Assembly (NCBI GenBank): GCA_964606405.1
Contig: CAZSGH010000044.1
Location: 1 to 21,224, forward strand
From: GCA-002282575 sp964606405
GTDB lineage: Bacteria; Pseudomonadota; Gammaproteobacteria; Thiomicrospirales; Thiomicrospiraceae
Reading direction: 5' to 3'
DNA length: 21,224 nucleotides
This document shows positions 6,616-15,051 of this stretch, piece after piece. The first letter of the stretch is position 1. Every line of letters starts with the position of its first letter. The position numbers and the translations under genes were made by a program. The notes beneath the pieces are model-generated. The model was not told where the DNA came from and ran no database searches. It was given only the letters and a program-made list of their open reading frames with translations.

Positions 6616-6710
6616 CTGAAGGAAGGGGTTTAATCACTAGGTTACGTGCCATTTTTAATGCTCCCATCCTTCAGACATCCTACCTATAAGGTTTTTGGGT
6701 TCTCTCAAGT
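6606..6710 (+). repeat. Non-coding repeat element, copy before gyrA
   Basis: Starts TTGTTTTTAGCTGAAGGAAG. It contains an imperfect inverted repeat (left arm about 6615-6634, right arm about 6652-6676 ending CCTTCAGAC) and ends with CCTATAAGGTTTTTGGG (6685-6699). The copy before cmk (20364-20462) matches at the left end, at the CAGAC boundary and at the right tail, with the same 71-nt distance from TTG to CAGAC. It carries no open frame and no transposase. The rest of the 261-bp gap 6503-6763 holds the gyrA promoter and the T-tracts. Confidence 0.6.
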
Positions 6711-6728
6711 CAATAATCAGGTTATAAT
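6700..6728 (+). promoter_or_regulatory. gyrA promoter
   Basis: A consensus -10 box TATAAT at 6723-6728 lies 35 bp before the gyrA ATG. At a 17-bp spacing the -35 position is TTCTCT (6700-6705), a poor match. A strong -10 with a weak -35 is compatible with the supercoiling-sensitive control known for gyrase promoters, but that control is not demonstrated here. Confidence 0.65.
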
Positions 6729-6763
6729 AGCGCAATTGTCTCATACTTTGGATAACCGCTTCC

Positions 6764-9370
6764 ATGTCAGAACTCGCTAAAGAGATCATCTCCGTTTCGC
6801 TTGAGAGCGAAATGAAACAATCTTACCTCGACTACGCGATGAGCGTCATTGTCGGTCGTGCCCTGCCAGATGTACGTGATGGCTTAAAGCCCGTGCATCG
6901 TCGTGTCCTCTTTGCGATGTCAGAGTTGGGTAACGATTGGAATAAAGCTTATAAAAAGTCGGCTCGTGTGGTCGGTGATGTGATCGGTAAATATCACCCA
7001 CATGGTGATACGGCTGTTTACGATACCATGGTTCGTATGGCGCAAAACTTTTCGATGCGTTATGTACTGATTGATGGTCAGGGTAACTTCGGTTCTGTCG
7101 ATGGTGATTCGCCCGCGGCTATGCGTTATACCGAAGTACGTATGGCGCGTTTGGCACACGAACTACAAGCGGATTTAGATAAAGATACGGTTGATTTTGC
7201 GCCTAACTATGACGGTTCTGAAAAAGAACCAGTGGTATTCCCAACGCGTATCCCTAACTTGCTGATTAATGGTCAGACAGGGATTGCCGTCGGTATGGCG
7301 ACGAATATCCCACCACATAACTTGACGGAAGTTGTGAACGCAACCATCGCCTTGTTAGATCGTCCATCGCTCAGTGTTGTTGAGTTGATGCAGCATGTAC
7401 CTGCACCCGACTTCCCAACTGCGGGTATTATTTACGGTGTCGGTGGCTTGCGCGATGCTTACGAAACAGGTCGTGGTCGTGTGGTGATGCGTGCGCGTAC
7501 GCATTTTGAAGAAAAGAATAACAAAAATCAGATTGTTGTCACAGAACTGCCTTACCAAGTCAATAAAGCTAAGTTGATCGAACGCATTGCTGAAATGGTG
7601 AAAGAAAAGCAAATCGAAGGCATTACTGGCTTACGCGATGAGTCAGACAAAGACGGTATGCGCATGGTTATCGAAGTGCGTCGTGGCGAATCATTGGAAG
7701 TGTTGCTCAATCAATTGTTCAAAACAACCTTGATGCAGACAGCATTTAACTTCAATATGGTTGCCATTGTTGATGGTCAGCCGCGTTTGTTGAATTTAAA
7801 ACAAATTTTAGAATACTTCATTCGTCATCGCCGTGAAGTAGTGACGCGTCGTAGTCGTTTTGAATTGCGCAAAGCACGCGATCGTGCACATTTGTTGGAA
7901 GGCTTAACGGTTGCCCTGTCTAATGTCGATGAAATGATTGAACTCATTAAAACATCACCAACGCCACCTATTGCTAAACAAGCCTTATTAGAACGCCCTT
8001 GGTCGGCGGATAAAGTGATGCAGTTGCTGGAACGTGCGGAAGAAGTTAGCACGCGTCCAGAACATATCAGCGCCGAATTTGGCATGTCGGATAAGGGTTA
8101 CTACCTATCTCCAGAACAAGCGCAAGCGATTTTGGACTTGCGTTTACAGCGCTTAACAGGCTTAGAGCAAGATAAGATTTTTGCTGAATATGGTGAATTG
8201 CTCAATGCGATGTTGGCGCTACTCGAAATTTTACGTAATCCGGTTCGTTTAACCGAAGTGGTGCGTGAAGAATTGGTTGCTGTGGTGACACAGTACGGCG
8301 ATAAGCGTAAGAGTGAAATCGAAGTTAATGCGTTTGACATGACGCGTGAAGATTTAATTCCGCAAGAAGACTTAATTGTTACCTTATCGGATGATGGTTA
8401 CATTAAAACGCAATCGGTGAGTGATTATCGTGCGCAACGTCGTGGTGGTCGTGGTAAAACGGCAGCCAGCGTGAAAGAAACCGATAACGTCGGTCAGGTG
8501 ATTATTGCGCACTCTCACGCAACATTATTGTGCTTCTCGAATCGTGGTAAGTTGTATTGGTTACGTACCTTCGATATTCCACAAGCAAGCCGTACGGCGC
8601 GTGGTCGTCCGATTAATAACCTATTACCACTTGATGCTAATGAGTTGATTACCAGTATTCTGCCTGTTGCTTCATTTGAAGGCGAACATTATGTCTTTAT
8701 GGCAACCAGTGCTGGGGTGGTCAAGAAAACAGAGTTGGTTGATTTCTCTCGTCCACGTACCGCAGGTATTATTGCACTCGATTTGGATGAAGGCGATAGC
8801 CTTGTCCAAGCATTGCTGACCAATGGTGAGCAAGATGTCATGCTGTTTGCAGACAACGGTAAAGCGATTCGTTTCCACGAAGGTAATGTGCGTGCGATGG
8901 GGCGTACTGCCCGTGGCGTTCGCGGTATGACGCTGGCAGAAGGTTCTAAAGTCGTTAGTTTACAATTAGTGCAAGATAATAAAGTATTACTAACTGCAAC
9001 TGCGAATGGTTATGGCAAGTGTACTGAGCTAGACGAATACTCTACCATTGGTCGTGGTGGTCAGGGCGTGATTTCGATTAAGACATCGGATCGTAACGGT
9101 CAGGTTGTTGCGGCGGTCATGGTCGATGCGACGCAAGAAGTCGTCTTGATTAGCGATAAAGGTACACTGGTACGTACTCGTGTTAGTGAGATTTCGGTTC
9201 TTAGCCGTAATACACAAGGTGTGAAGCTCATTAACCTAACCAAAGATGAGTTGTTAGCAGGTGTTGCTGTTGTTGATGCGGAAGAAGAAGTTGCTGAAGT
9301 AGAAGACGATGTGCCGCCAGCAGCGATTGATGCTGCGCCAGTTATCGAATCAGAAAGCAAACCAGAATAA
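6764..9370 (+). CDS. gyrA: DNA gyrase subunit A
   Basis: The breakage-reunion subunit of gyrase (A2B2), which introduces negative supercoils. The protein has 868 residues, against 875 in E. coli. Its N-terminal numbering matches E. coli, so the catalytic tyrosine is Y122 (AAMRYTE). The quinolone-determining region reads HPHGDTAVYD, with T83 and D87. The GyrA box QRRGGRGK is at 558-565, which separates GyrA from ParC. C-terminal pinwheel repeats follow (for example GRTARGVRGM, GRGGQGVISI, NTQGVKLINL), and the tail is acidic (EEEVAEVEDD). Start ATG 6764 gives the family N-terminus (MSELAKEI); GGA lies 11 nt upstream, so the ribosome site is weak. serC follows after 21 bp, which suggests some shared transcription although gyrA has its own promoter. 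Confidence 0.99.
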   Translation: MSELAKEIISVSLESEMKQSYLDYAMSVIVGRALPDVRDGLKPVHRRVLFAMSELGNDWNKAYKKSARVVGDVIGKYHPHGDTAVYDTMVRMAQNFSMRYVLIDGQGNFGSVDGDSPAAMRYTEVRMARLAHELQADLDKDTVDFAPNYDGSEKEPVVFPTRIPNLLINGQTGIAVGMATNIPPHNLTEVVNATIALLDRPSLSVVELMQHVPAPDFPTAGIIYGVGGLRDAYETGRGRVVMRARTHFEEKNNKNQIVVTELPYQVNKAKLIERIAEMVKEKQIEGITGLRDESDKDGMRMVIEVRRGESLEVLLNQLFKTTLMQTAFNFNMVAIVDGQPRLLNLKQILEYFIRHRREVVTRRSRFELRKARDRAHLLEGLTVALSNVDEMIELIKTSPTPPIAKQALLERPWSADKVMQLLERAEEVSTRPEHISAEFGMSDKGYYLSPEQAQAILDLRLQRLTGLEQDKIFAEYGELLNAMLALLEILRNPVRLTEVVREELVAVVTQYGDKRKSEIEVNAFDMTREDLIPQEDLIVTLSDDGYIKTQSVSDYRAQRRGGRGKTAASVKETDNVGQVIIAHSHATLLCFSNRGKLYWLRTFDIPQASRTARGRPINNLLPLDANELITSILPVASFEGEHYVFMATSAGVVKKTELVDFSRPRTAGIIALDLDEGDSLVQALLTNGEQDVMLFADNGKAIRFHEGNVRAMGRTARGVRGMTLAEGSKVVSLQLVQDNKVLLTATANGYGKCTELDEYSTIGRGGQGVISIKTSDRNGQVVAAVMVDATQEVVLISDKGTLVRTRVSEISVLSRNTQGVKLINLTKDELLAGVAVVDAEEEVAEVEDDVPPAAIDAAPVIESESKPE

Positions 9371-9391
9371 GTTTTGAAGAGGAATTAGCCC

Positions 9392-10465
9392 ATGGCTCGC
9401 GTGTATAACTTTAGTGCTGGTCCTGCGATGTTACCGCAGGCGGTGATTGAAAAAGCACAGGCAGAAATGCTTGATTGGCATGGTACGGGCATGTCGATTA
9501 TGGAAGTCAGTCATCGTGGTGCGGACTACATGTCTGTTGCAAACAAAGCCGAAGCTGATTTGCGCGAGTTAATGGCAATTCCCGATAACTACAAGGTGTT
9601 GTTTTTGCAGGGTGGAGCATCTTTACAGTTTGCGATGATTCCCTTGAATTTAGCGCAAGCAGGCGATACTGTTGATTATTTCAATACGGGTGTTTGGTCG
9701 GAAAAAGCGATTAAAGAAGCGAGCAAGTTTTGTAACGTCAATGTCGTCGCAAGCAATACCAGTGCGGTGCCAGATCGTAGCGAATGGAAGTTGAGTGCTG
9801 ATGCTAAGTATGTGCATTACACACCCAATGAGACCATCGGTGGGTTAGAGTTCCAAGACATTCCCGATGTCGGTGATAAAGTGTTGGTTGCTGATATGTC
9901 ATCGACTATTTTGTCGCGTCCGATTGATGTGTCAAAGTTTGGGCTAATTTATGCAGGCGCGCAAAAGAATATTGGTCCTGCAGGCTTAACGATTGTCATT
10001 GTTCGTGATGATCTGATCGGTAAAGCACGTGCGGGCACGCCAACCATGTTGGACTATAAAGTTGCAGCAGATAACGATTCGATGTACAACACGCCAGCAA
10101 CCTACGCTTGGTATATGGCTGGTTTGGTCTTTGAATGGTTAAAAGAAACGGGTGGTTTATCGGCAATGGCAGGGGTCAATCAGCGCAAGGCAGATAAACT
10201 CTATGCAGCGATTGATGGGTCAAACGGCTTTTATGCCAACCCTGTTAAAGTGTCGGATCGCTCATGGATGAACGTACCTTTTACCTTAGCAAACAGTGTG
10301 CTGGATGCTGAATTTTTGAAAGCCTCTAAAGCGGCAGGCTTAACCTCGCTTAAGGGACATAAAATTGTCGGCGGGATGCGTGCCAGTATCTACAACGCCA
10401 TGCCAGAAGCGGGCGTTGATGCCCTAATTGCTTTTATGGCTGATTTTGCCATTAAGCACGGATAA
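9392..10465 (+). CDS. serC: Phosphoserine / phosphohydroxythreonine aminotransferase SerC
   Basis: A PLP enzyme that transaminates 3-phosphohydroxypyruvate to phosphoserine (serine synthesis) and the analogous step of pyridoxal 5'-phosphate synthesis. It has 357 residues, a normal length. NFSAGPAMLP (6-15) is the family N-terminus, FLQGGAS (71-77) binds PLP phosphate, and K192 in AGAQKNIGPAG is the Schiff-base lysine. HKIVGGMRASIYNAMP at the C-terminus is the second family signature. The ribosome site GAGGAA ends 7 nt before ATG 9392. It sits between gyrA and pheA, with pheA starting 5 nt after its stop. Confidence 0.98.
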   Translation: MARVYNFSAGPAMLPQAVIEKAQAEMLDWHGTGMSIMEVSHRGADYMSVANKAEADLRELMAIPDNYKVLFLQGGASLQFAMIPLNLAQAGDTVDYFNTGVWSEKAIKEASKFCNVNVVASNTSAVPDRSEWKLSADAKYVHYTPNETIGGLEFQDIPDVGDKVLVADMSSTILSRPIDVSKFGLIYAGAQKNIGPAGLTIVIVRDDLIGKARAGTPTMLDYKVAADNDSMYNTPATYAWYMAGLVFEWLKETGGLSAMAGVNQRKADKLYAAIDGSNGFYANPVKVSDRSWMNVPFTLANSVLDAEFLKASKAAGLTSLKGHKIVGGMRASIYNAMPEAGVDALIAFMADFAIKHG

Positions 10466-10470
10466 AACGA

Positions 10471-11568
10471 ATGGTTACCGCACAAGAACAGCAACGCTTA
10501 CAAGAGATTCGCACAGGTATTGATGCACTCGACGCGCAGATTCAGCAGCTTATTACCGAGCGTGCGAAATTAGCGCAGGAAGTGGCGCATATCAAAACGC
10601 AAGGTGGCACGGTCGAAACAATTTTCTATCGTCCTGAGCGTGAAGCGCAGGTATTGCGTGAGGTGATGAATCGAAATACAGGACCGCTGGCTGATGATGT
10701 CATGGCGCGTTTATTTCGTGAAATCATGTCCGCTTGCTTGGCGTTGGAGCAGCCAATTCGCGTTTCTTATTTAGGTCCTGAAGGGACTTTTTCGCAAGCT
10801 GCAGCCATTAAGCATTTTGGGCTAGGGGCGCAATCGCTTGCTGTAGCGAGCATTGCTGAGGTGTTTCAGGCGGTTGAAAGCGAACGCACCGATTATGGCG
10901 TGGTTCCTATCGAAAATTCGACCGAAGGCGCTGTCAATTTGACGCAAGATTTGCTGTTTAAAACGAATTTACAAGTCTGCGGTGAAGTGAATTTAGCGAT
11001 TCATCATGCCCTATTGTCGGGTGTTGACAAGTTAGAAGACGTTAAAGTTGTTGCGGCTCATGCACAAGCCTTAGCGCAATGTCGTGAGTGGTTACGTCAA
11101 AATTTACCTTGGGCAACGCAAATGCCAATGGAAAGCAATGCAGCTGCTGCAGTTTATGCCAGTGAAAACGCAGGCAGTGCAGCAATCGCCTCCGAGCAAG
11201 CCAGTCATTTGTATCATTTGCGCGTCTTGGCTAACACGATTGAAGATCAAGTGGATAATACCACGCGTTTTTGGATTGTTTCACGTCATGGCAGCGCGCC
11301 TAGTGGAATGGATAAAACAGCGATTATTTTTTCGATGCCCAATCGCCCTGGTGCTTTGCACGAAGTTCTAGGCTATTTTGCTGAAAAAGGGATTAGTCTA
11401 TCGCGCTTAACCGAGCGTCCATCGAAACAAGCCAAATGGAGTTATGTTTTCTATGCTGATATTGAAGGGCATAGTGAGTCAGAGCCCTTAAAGTCGGTAT
11501 TAGCTAAGGTGGAAAGTGTCAGTAGTTTTTATAAATTACTCGGTTCATTCCCAGTTGCGCCTTACTAA
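10471..11568 (+). CDS. pheA: Bifunctional chorismate mutase / prephenate dehydratase (P-protein)
   Basis: Converts chorismate to prephenate and then to phenylpyruvate, committing carbon to phenylalanine. Its 365 residues hold three parts. The AroQ-type chorismate mutase (about 5-92) has IDALDAQIQQLITERAKLAQEV. The prephenate dehydratase (about 96-272) has YLGPEGTFSQ (100-109), VVPIENSTEGAV (144-155) and the catalytic TTRFWIV (264-270). The ACT regulatory domain (about 282-360) has GALHEVL (294-300). The usual ESRP of the phenylalanine site reads TERP (314-317), so feedback control could differ. ATG 10471 has GGAT of the serC end 8 nt upstream, so translation is probably coupled. A 31-bp gap precedes hisC. 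Confidence 0.98.
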   Translation: MVTAQEQQRLQEIRTGIDALDAQIQQLITERAKLAQEVAHIKTQGGTVETIFYRPEREAQVLREVMNRNTGPLADDVMARLFREIMSACLALEQPIRVSYLGPEGTFSQAAAIKHFGLGAQSLAVASIAEVFQAVESERTDYGVVPIENSTEGAVNLTQDLLFKTNLQVCGEVNLAIHHALLSGVDKLEDVKVVAAHAQALAQCREWLRQNLPWATQMPMESNAAAAVYASENAGSAAIASEQASHLYHLRVLANTIEDQVDNTTRFWIVSRHGSAPSGMDKTAIIFSMPNRPGALHEVLGYFAEKGISLSRLTERPSKQAKWSYVFYADIEGHSESEPLKSVLAKVESVSSFYKLLGSFPVAPY

Positions 11569-11599
11569 GTTTATTTAATTTATTCCAGAAGTTTATATC

Positions 11600-12697
11600 A
11601 TGTCTTGCGATTCATTAGTCCTTAACCATATCCAAAAACTATCGCCTTATCAAACAGGTAAGCCGATTGATGAGTTGCAGCGTGAGTTTGGGCTAACGCA
11701 TATCAGCAAATTAGCTTCGAACGAAAATCCACTAGGCTGTTCGCAAGCCGTTATCGAAGCTTTTCATGAACACCCTGTTGAAATTGCACGTTATCCTGAT
11801 GGTGCTGGGTTTGCCTTAAAAGTTGCGATTAGTTCTCATTTTGGCTTGGATGCGAGTGGCTTGGTGTTGGGTAATGGTTCTAACGATGTCTTGGAGCTTA
11901 TTGGTCGCACCTTTGCAGGAGTAGGTGATGAAGTCATCTTTGCTCAATATGGCTTTGCCGTATATCCGATTACTGCACAAGCGATTGGGGCTACCGCTAT
12001 ACAAGTGCCAGCGAAAGACTATGGTCATGATTTAATGGCAATGGCGGCTGCCGTTACGCCTAAAACAAAGCTGATTTATATCGCTAATCCTAATAACCCG
12101 ACGGGAACTTGTTTTGGCCAAGCCGAATGGAATGCCTTTATGTCAGCGGTTCCGCTGTCGGTGATGGTAGTGCTCGATGAGGCTTATACCGAATACGTCA
12201 CACGCCAAGATTATCCTGATGGCTTGCGCGAATTGGCAAAACATCCCAATTTAATTGTTACACGTACCTTTTCAAAGGCTTACGGGTTAGCTGGTTTGCG
12301 TTTGGGGTTTGCTGCGGCAGCTCCTGAGGTGGCAGCTTATATCAATCGGGTGCGTCAGCCGTTTAATGTCAATAGTATGGCGATGACAGCAGGGATTGCG
12401 GCTTTAGCCGATCAAGATTTTGTTCGCGAAACGGTAGCTGTTAATAAAAAAGGCATGGGATTGTGGCAACAAGCACTCAGTATGTTGGGTTTAAGCTGGA
12501 TCCCATCTCAAGGCAACTTTTTGTGTGTCGATATGGGGCGAGAAGCCATGCCGATTTTTAATGCGCTATTGCGTGAAGGGGTGATTGTTCGTCCTGTTGC
12601 TGGCTATGGCATGCCGAATCATTTACGAATTTCGATTGGTTCTGACGAAGAAAATATGCACGGTATTGAGGCGTTAACGCGCGTGATGCAGGCATGA
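11600..12697 (+). CDS. hisC: Histidinol-phosphate / aromatic aminotransferase, HisC family
   Basis: A class I/II PLP aminotransferase of 365 residues. In this operon the family acts on histidinol phosphate and often also on aromatic keto acids. Visible signatures are LASNENPLG (38-46), RYPDG (64-68), NGSNDVLEL (92-100), ANPNNPTGT (162-170), LDEAYTEY (192-199) and TFSKAYGLAGLRLGF (223-237) with Schiff-base K226. LRISIG near the C-terminus carries the substrate carboxylate arginine. No other his genes are nearby, and its partners are pheA and tyrA, so a role in phenylalanine/tyrosine transamination is a fair inference. The leader is A/T-rich with only a weak GAAG ribosome site. Its TGA overlaps the tyrA start (ATGA). 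Confidence 0.95.
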   Translation: MSCDSLVLNHIQKLSPYQTGKPIDELQREFGLTHISKLASNENPLGCSQAVIEAFHEHPVEIARYPDGAGFALKVAISSHFGLDASGLVLGNGSNDVLELIGRTFAGVGDEVIFAQYGFAVYPITAQAIGATAIQVPAKDYGHDLMAMAAAVTPKTKLIYIANPNNPTGTCFGQAEWNAFMSAVPLSVMVVLDEAYTEYVTRQDYPDGLRELAKHPNLIVTRTFSKAYGLAGLRLGFAAAAPEVAAYINRVRQPFNVNSMAMTAGIAALADQDFVRETVAVNKKGMGLWQQALSMLGLSWIPSQGNFLCVDMGREAMPIFNALLREGVIVRPVAGYGMPNHLRISIGSDEENMHGIEALTRVMQA

Positions 12698-13563
12698 TTC
12701 AGCGTTTAGCAATTTTAGGTGTCGGTTTAATCGGTGGTTCTCTCGCCTTATCACTCAAACAGCATGGACTAGTGGGTGAAGTGGTGGGTTATGGGCGTTC
12801 GCAAGCTAATATTGATGAAGCCTTAGCGCTTGGCATTATCGACCGAGCCACCCCCACGGCAGCGCAAGCAGTGGCTGATGCTGATATGGTCGTCTTGGCT
12901 GTGCCTCTGGCATCGATGCGTCCGTTACTCGAAGAAATTAAAGATGCCTTAGCGCCCAATGCGGTGCTAACCGATGTCGGTAGTGCAAAAGGGTGTTGGG
13001 TCAACGATGTGTTGGCTGTGTGGGAAGGTCAATTCCCCGCTTTTGCCGTACCGGCTCACCCAATTGCAGGGGCAGAGCGTAGCGGGGCAGCAGCTGCCTT
13101 GGCTGATTTATATGTACAGCGCAAAGTGGTGATTACACCACATCAAGATTCAGCTTCGGCAGCGATTGAGCGTGTCACGCAGATGTGGCAAGCGACAGGT
13201 GCCGATGTGCGTCAAATGTCGGTAGAAGAGCATGACGCTACCTTCGCTTGGACGAGTCATTTGCCGCACCTGTTGTCGTTTGCCTTGGTCGATATGTTTA
13301 GTCAGCGTGACGATGTGGCGCGCTTGTTTGATTATACGGCGGGCGGCTTTCGTGACTTTACCCGCATTGCCGCTTCTGACCCTGTGATGTGGCGTGATAT
13401 TATGCAATTGAATGCCAGTGCCATTGGTGAGGCATTAACGGCTTATCAGGCGCAACTCATGCATTATCAAACGTTATTGGCTAATCAAAATTGGCAAGGA
13501 TTTGCTGAATCCTTCAATCATGCAAAGCAGACAAGAGATACTTTTTTACCGCCAGAAAAGTAG
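12694..13563 (+). CDS. tyrA: Prephenate / arogenate dehydrogenase TyrA
   Basis: An NAD(P)-dependent oxidative decarboxylase leading to tyrosine. It has 289 residues. The Rossmann motif is GVGLIGGS (9-16), the catalytic-site HPIAG is at 122-126 and SHLPHLLSFAL is in the helical domain. TAGGFRDFTRIAASDP(V)MW is the family C-terminal signature. There is no fused chorismate mutase, and unlike Pseudomonas, where TyrA is fused to AroA, this protein ends at a normal stop. The 4-bp ATGA overlap with hisC shows coupling. The expected next gene, aroA, is 5.4 kb away beyond a signalling cassette. The 72-bp convergent gap to the GGDEF gene (13564-13635) shows no strong terminator. Confidence 0.97.
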   Translation: MIQRLAILGVGLIGGSLALSLKQHGLVGEVVGYGRSQANIDEALALGIIDRATPTAAQAVADADMVVLAVPLASMRPLLEEIKDALAPNAVLTDVGSAKGCWVNDVLAVWEGQFPAFAVPAHPIAGAERSGAAAALADLYVQRKVVITPHQDSASAAIERVTQMWQATGADVRQMSVEEHDATFAWTSHLPHLLSFALVDMFSQRDDVARLFDYTAGGFRDFTRIAASDPVMWRDIMQLNASAIGEALTAYQAQLMHYQTLLANQNWQGFAESFNHAKQTRDTFLPPEK

Positions 13564-13635
13564 TGCGACATCTAAAAAGCTAACGGCTTGGCGGTATGGA
13601 AAGATATACGATAGTACTTCGATATCAGCCGATAT

Positions 13636-15039
13636 TCAAGAATATGATAGGTTCTCTTGCCAGCGATGGATTCGTCCTTTGCCTTCCCTTTTTGCAGCAT
13701 ACATAGCATCATCCCCGCGACGTAACAACGAGTCTGAGTCTCCCGCATCATCAGGATATAATAGTATTCCAATGCTAGCGCCAACGTGTTCATCCTGTCC
13801 ATCAATAGTGAATGGTTTTTGCATTGCAATAAGCAACCGATTTGCAACCGTCATTAATTCAGATTCAAGACTAGCTGAACGCATAAGAATGGCAAATTCA
13901 TCACCGCCCAAGCGAGCAACTAAATCAATATCTCTTACTTGTAAAATCATACGTTGCGCAGACTCTTTAAGAACATAATCGCCCGCCGCGTGACCGTATA
14001 AGTCATTGATGCGTTTAAAACCATCTAAATCAATATAAATTAATCCAAAGCTGGTGGTTTCCATATTTTGGCTATGTGTGAATTGCTCTATTTGACTCAT
14101 AAAGTATGCACGGTTAGCAAGCGATGTTAAACTGTCGAAGTATGCAAGATGTTTTATTTTTCGTTCTGTTTCTTTTCGCGCACTAATATCTGAAAAAATA
14201 CCAATAAACTTTTCAATTTCATCGCTTGTATCTTTTAATGCAGATATCGACAGCCACTCAGGATAAATCTCTCCTCCTTTGCGTTTATTCCAAATTTCTC
14301 CCTCCCAAAATCCTCGCTCTAATAAAGACTGCCACATTGTTTGATAAAAACTAGGCTCATGTCTTCCTGAACGTAAAATACTGGCTTTTTTACCAATTAC
14401 CTCACCTTGACGATAGTCAGTAATGTCGGTAAAGGCAGGGTTAACTTCTATAATTTTGGCATTTTTATTGGTGATCATCACACCTTCACGCATTTCATAA
14501 AATAAGCGGCGGTAAATGTCTAGTTTTAATGTTTCTTTTTCAATATGATGCATAGGAATAATCGCTAATAAGACTTTTTTTCCCATGCTTGCATGTTTAA
14601 TGATATTGCCGAAAACAGAAACGACTTTTGTTTCCTTACCTGTATTAATACCAATAGCACTATGAAGTGCTATTGGTTTTTCTTCATTATTAGAAATAAG
14701 CTGTTGCCAATAGTTGAGCCATACCAATTGCTTATCGAGACAGACATAACCTAAAAATCGGTTAGACTGAATGGTGTTTTTTTCAATATTATCAAGAAAA
14801 GCAATGCATTGCTCATTTGCCTCTTCAATATAACCGTTTAGATTGAGAATTAGCAACGGAATGGGGGATTGATCATGTAGGGTTTTAAAACTAAGATATT
14901 TTTCGTAGTAGTGTTCTGACGTCCTAATAACTTCTTCAAGCTCGAACTCAATACTTTCTAACCTTGTTTGCATATCCTCGATATAAGATTGCAATACAGG
15001 ATCTAACGAATTTAAAGAGTCAATAATATTGGTTGTCAT
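13636..15039 (-). CDS. PAS-PAS-GGDEF diguanylate cyclase
   Basis: Predicted to make c-di-GMP from two GTP. The 467-residue protein has no membrane segment. A coiled-coil start (about 10-50) is followed by a PAS-like domain (about 54-165). A clearer PAS/PAC domain (about 176-292) has EGVMITNKNAKIIEVNPAF and IGIFSDISARKE. The GGDEF domain (about 296-462) has the FDSLTSLANR start and YIDLDGFKRIND. An intact GGDEF motif is at 378-382, preceded by the inhibitory I-site RDID at 369-372 (five residues between, as the family requires). The domain should be active and product-inhibited. No EAL domain is present. The gene starts 12 nt after the CheB-CheR stop with no clear ribosome site, so it is probably translated by coupling. 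The signal sensed is unknown. Confidence 0.9.
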   Translation of the reverse strand: MTTNIIDSLNSLDPVLQSYIEDMQTRLESIEFELEEVIRTSEHYYEKYLSFKTLHDQSPIPLLILNLNGYIEEANEQCIAFLDNIEKNTIQSNRFLGYVCLDKQLVWLNYWQQLISNNEEKPIALHSAIGINTGKETKVVSVFGNIIKHASMGKKVLLAIIPMHHIEKETLKLDIYRRLFYEMREGVMITNKNAKIIEVNPAFTDITDYRQGEVIGKKASILRSGRHEPSFYQTMWQSLLERGFWEGEIWNKRKGGEIYPEWLSISALKDTSDEIEKFIGIFSDISARKETERKIKHLAYFDSLTSLANRAYFMSQIEQFTHSQNMETTSFGLIYIDLDGFKRINDLYGHAAGDYVLKESAQRMILQVRDIDLVARLGGDEFAILMRSASLESELMTVANRLLIAMQKPFTIDGQDEHVGASIGILLYPDDAGDSDSLLRRGDDAMYAAKREGKGRIHRWQENLSYS

Positions 15040-15051
15040 AAAATAGTTACG

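Noticed and set aside
10471..12697. Possible frameshifts or truncation in the aromatic genes
   Set aside because: All frames are full-length with conserved motifs at expected spacings; the short overlapping frame at 11084-11371 is only a shadow.
13564..13635. Possible terminator or insertion-site duplication between tyrA and the GGDEF gene
   Set aside because: No stable stem with a T-run and no direct repeat matching the sequence before aroA could be found by eye.
13502..13978. 158-codon plus-strand open frame over the tyrA end and the GGDEF gene
   Set aside because: It runs antisense to the GGDEF coding sequence, has no recognisable domain and no ribosome site, and overlaps the end of tyrA.
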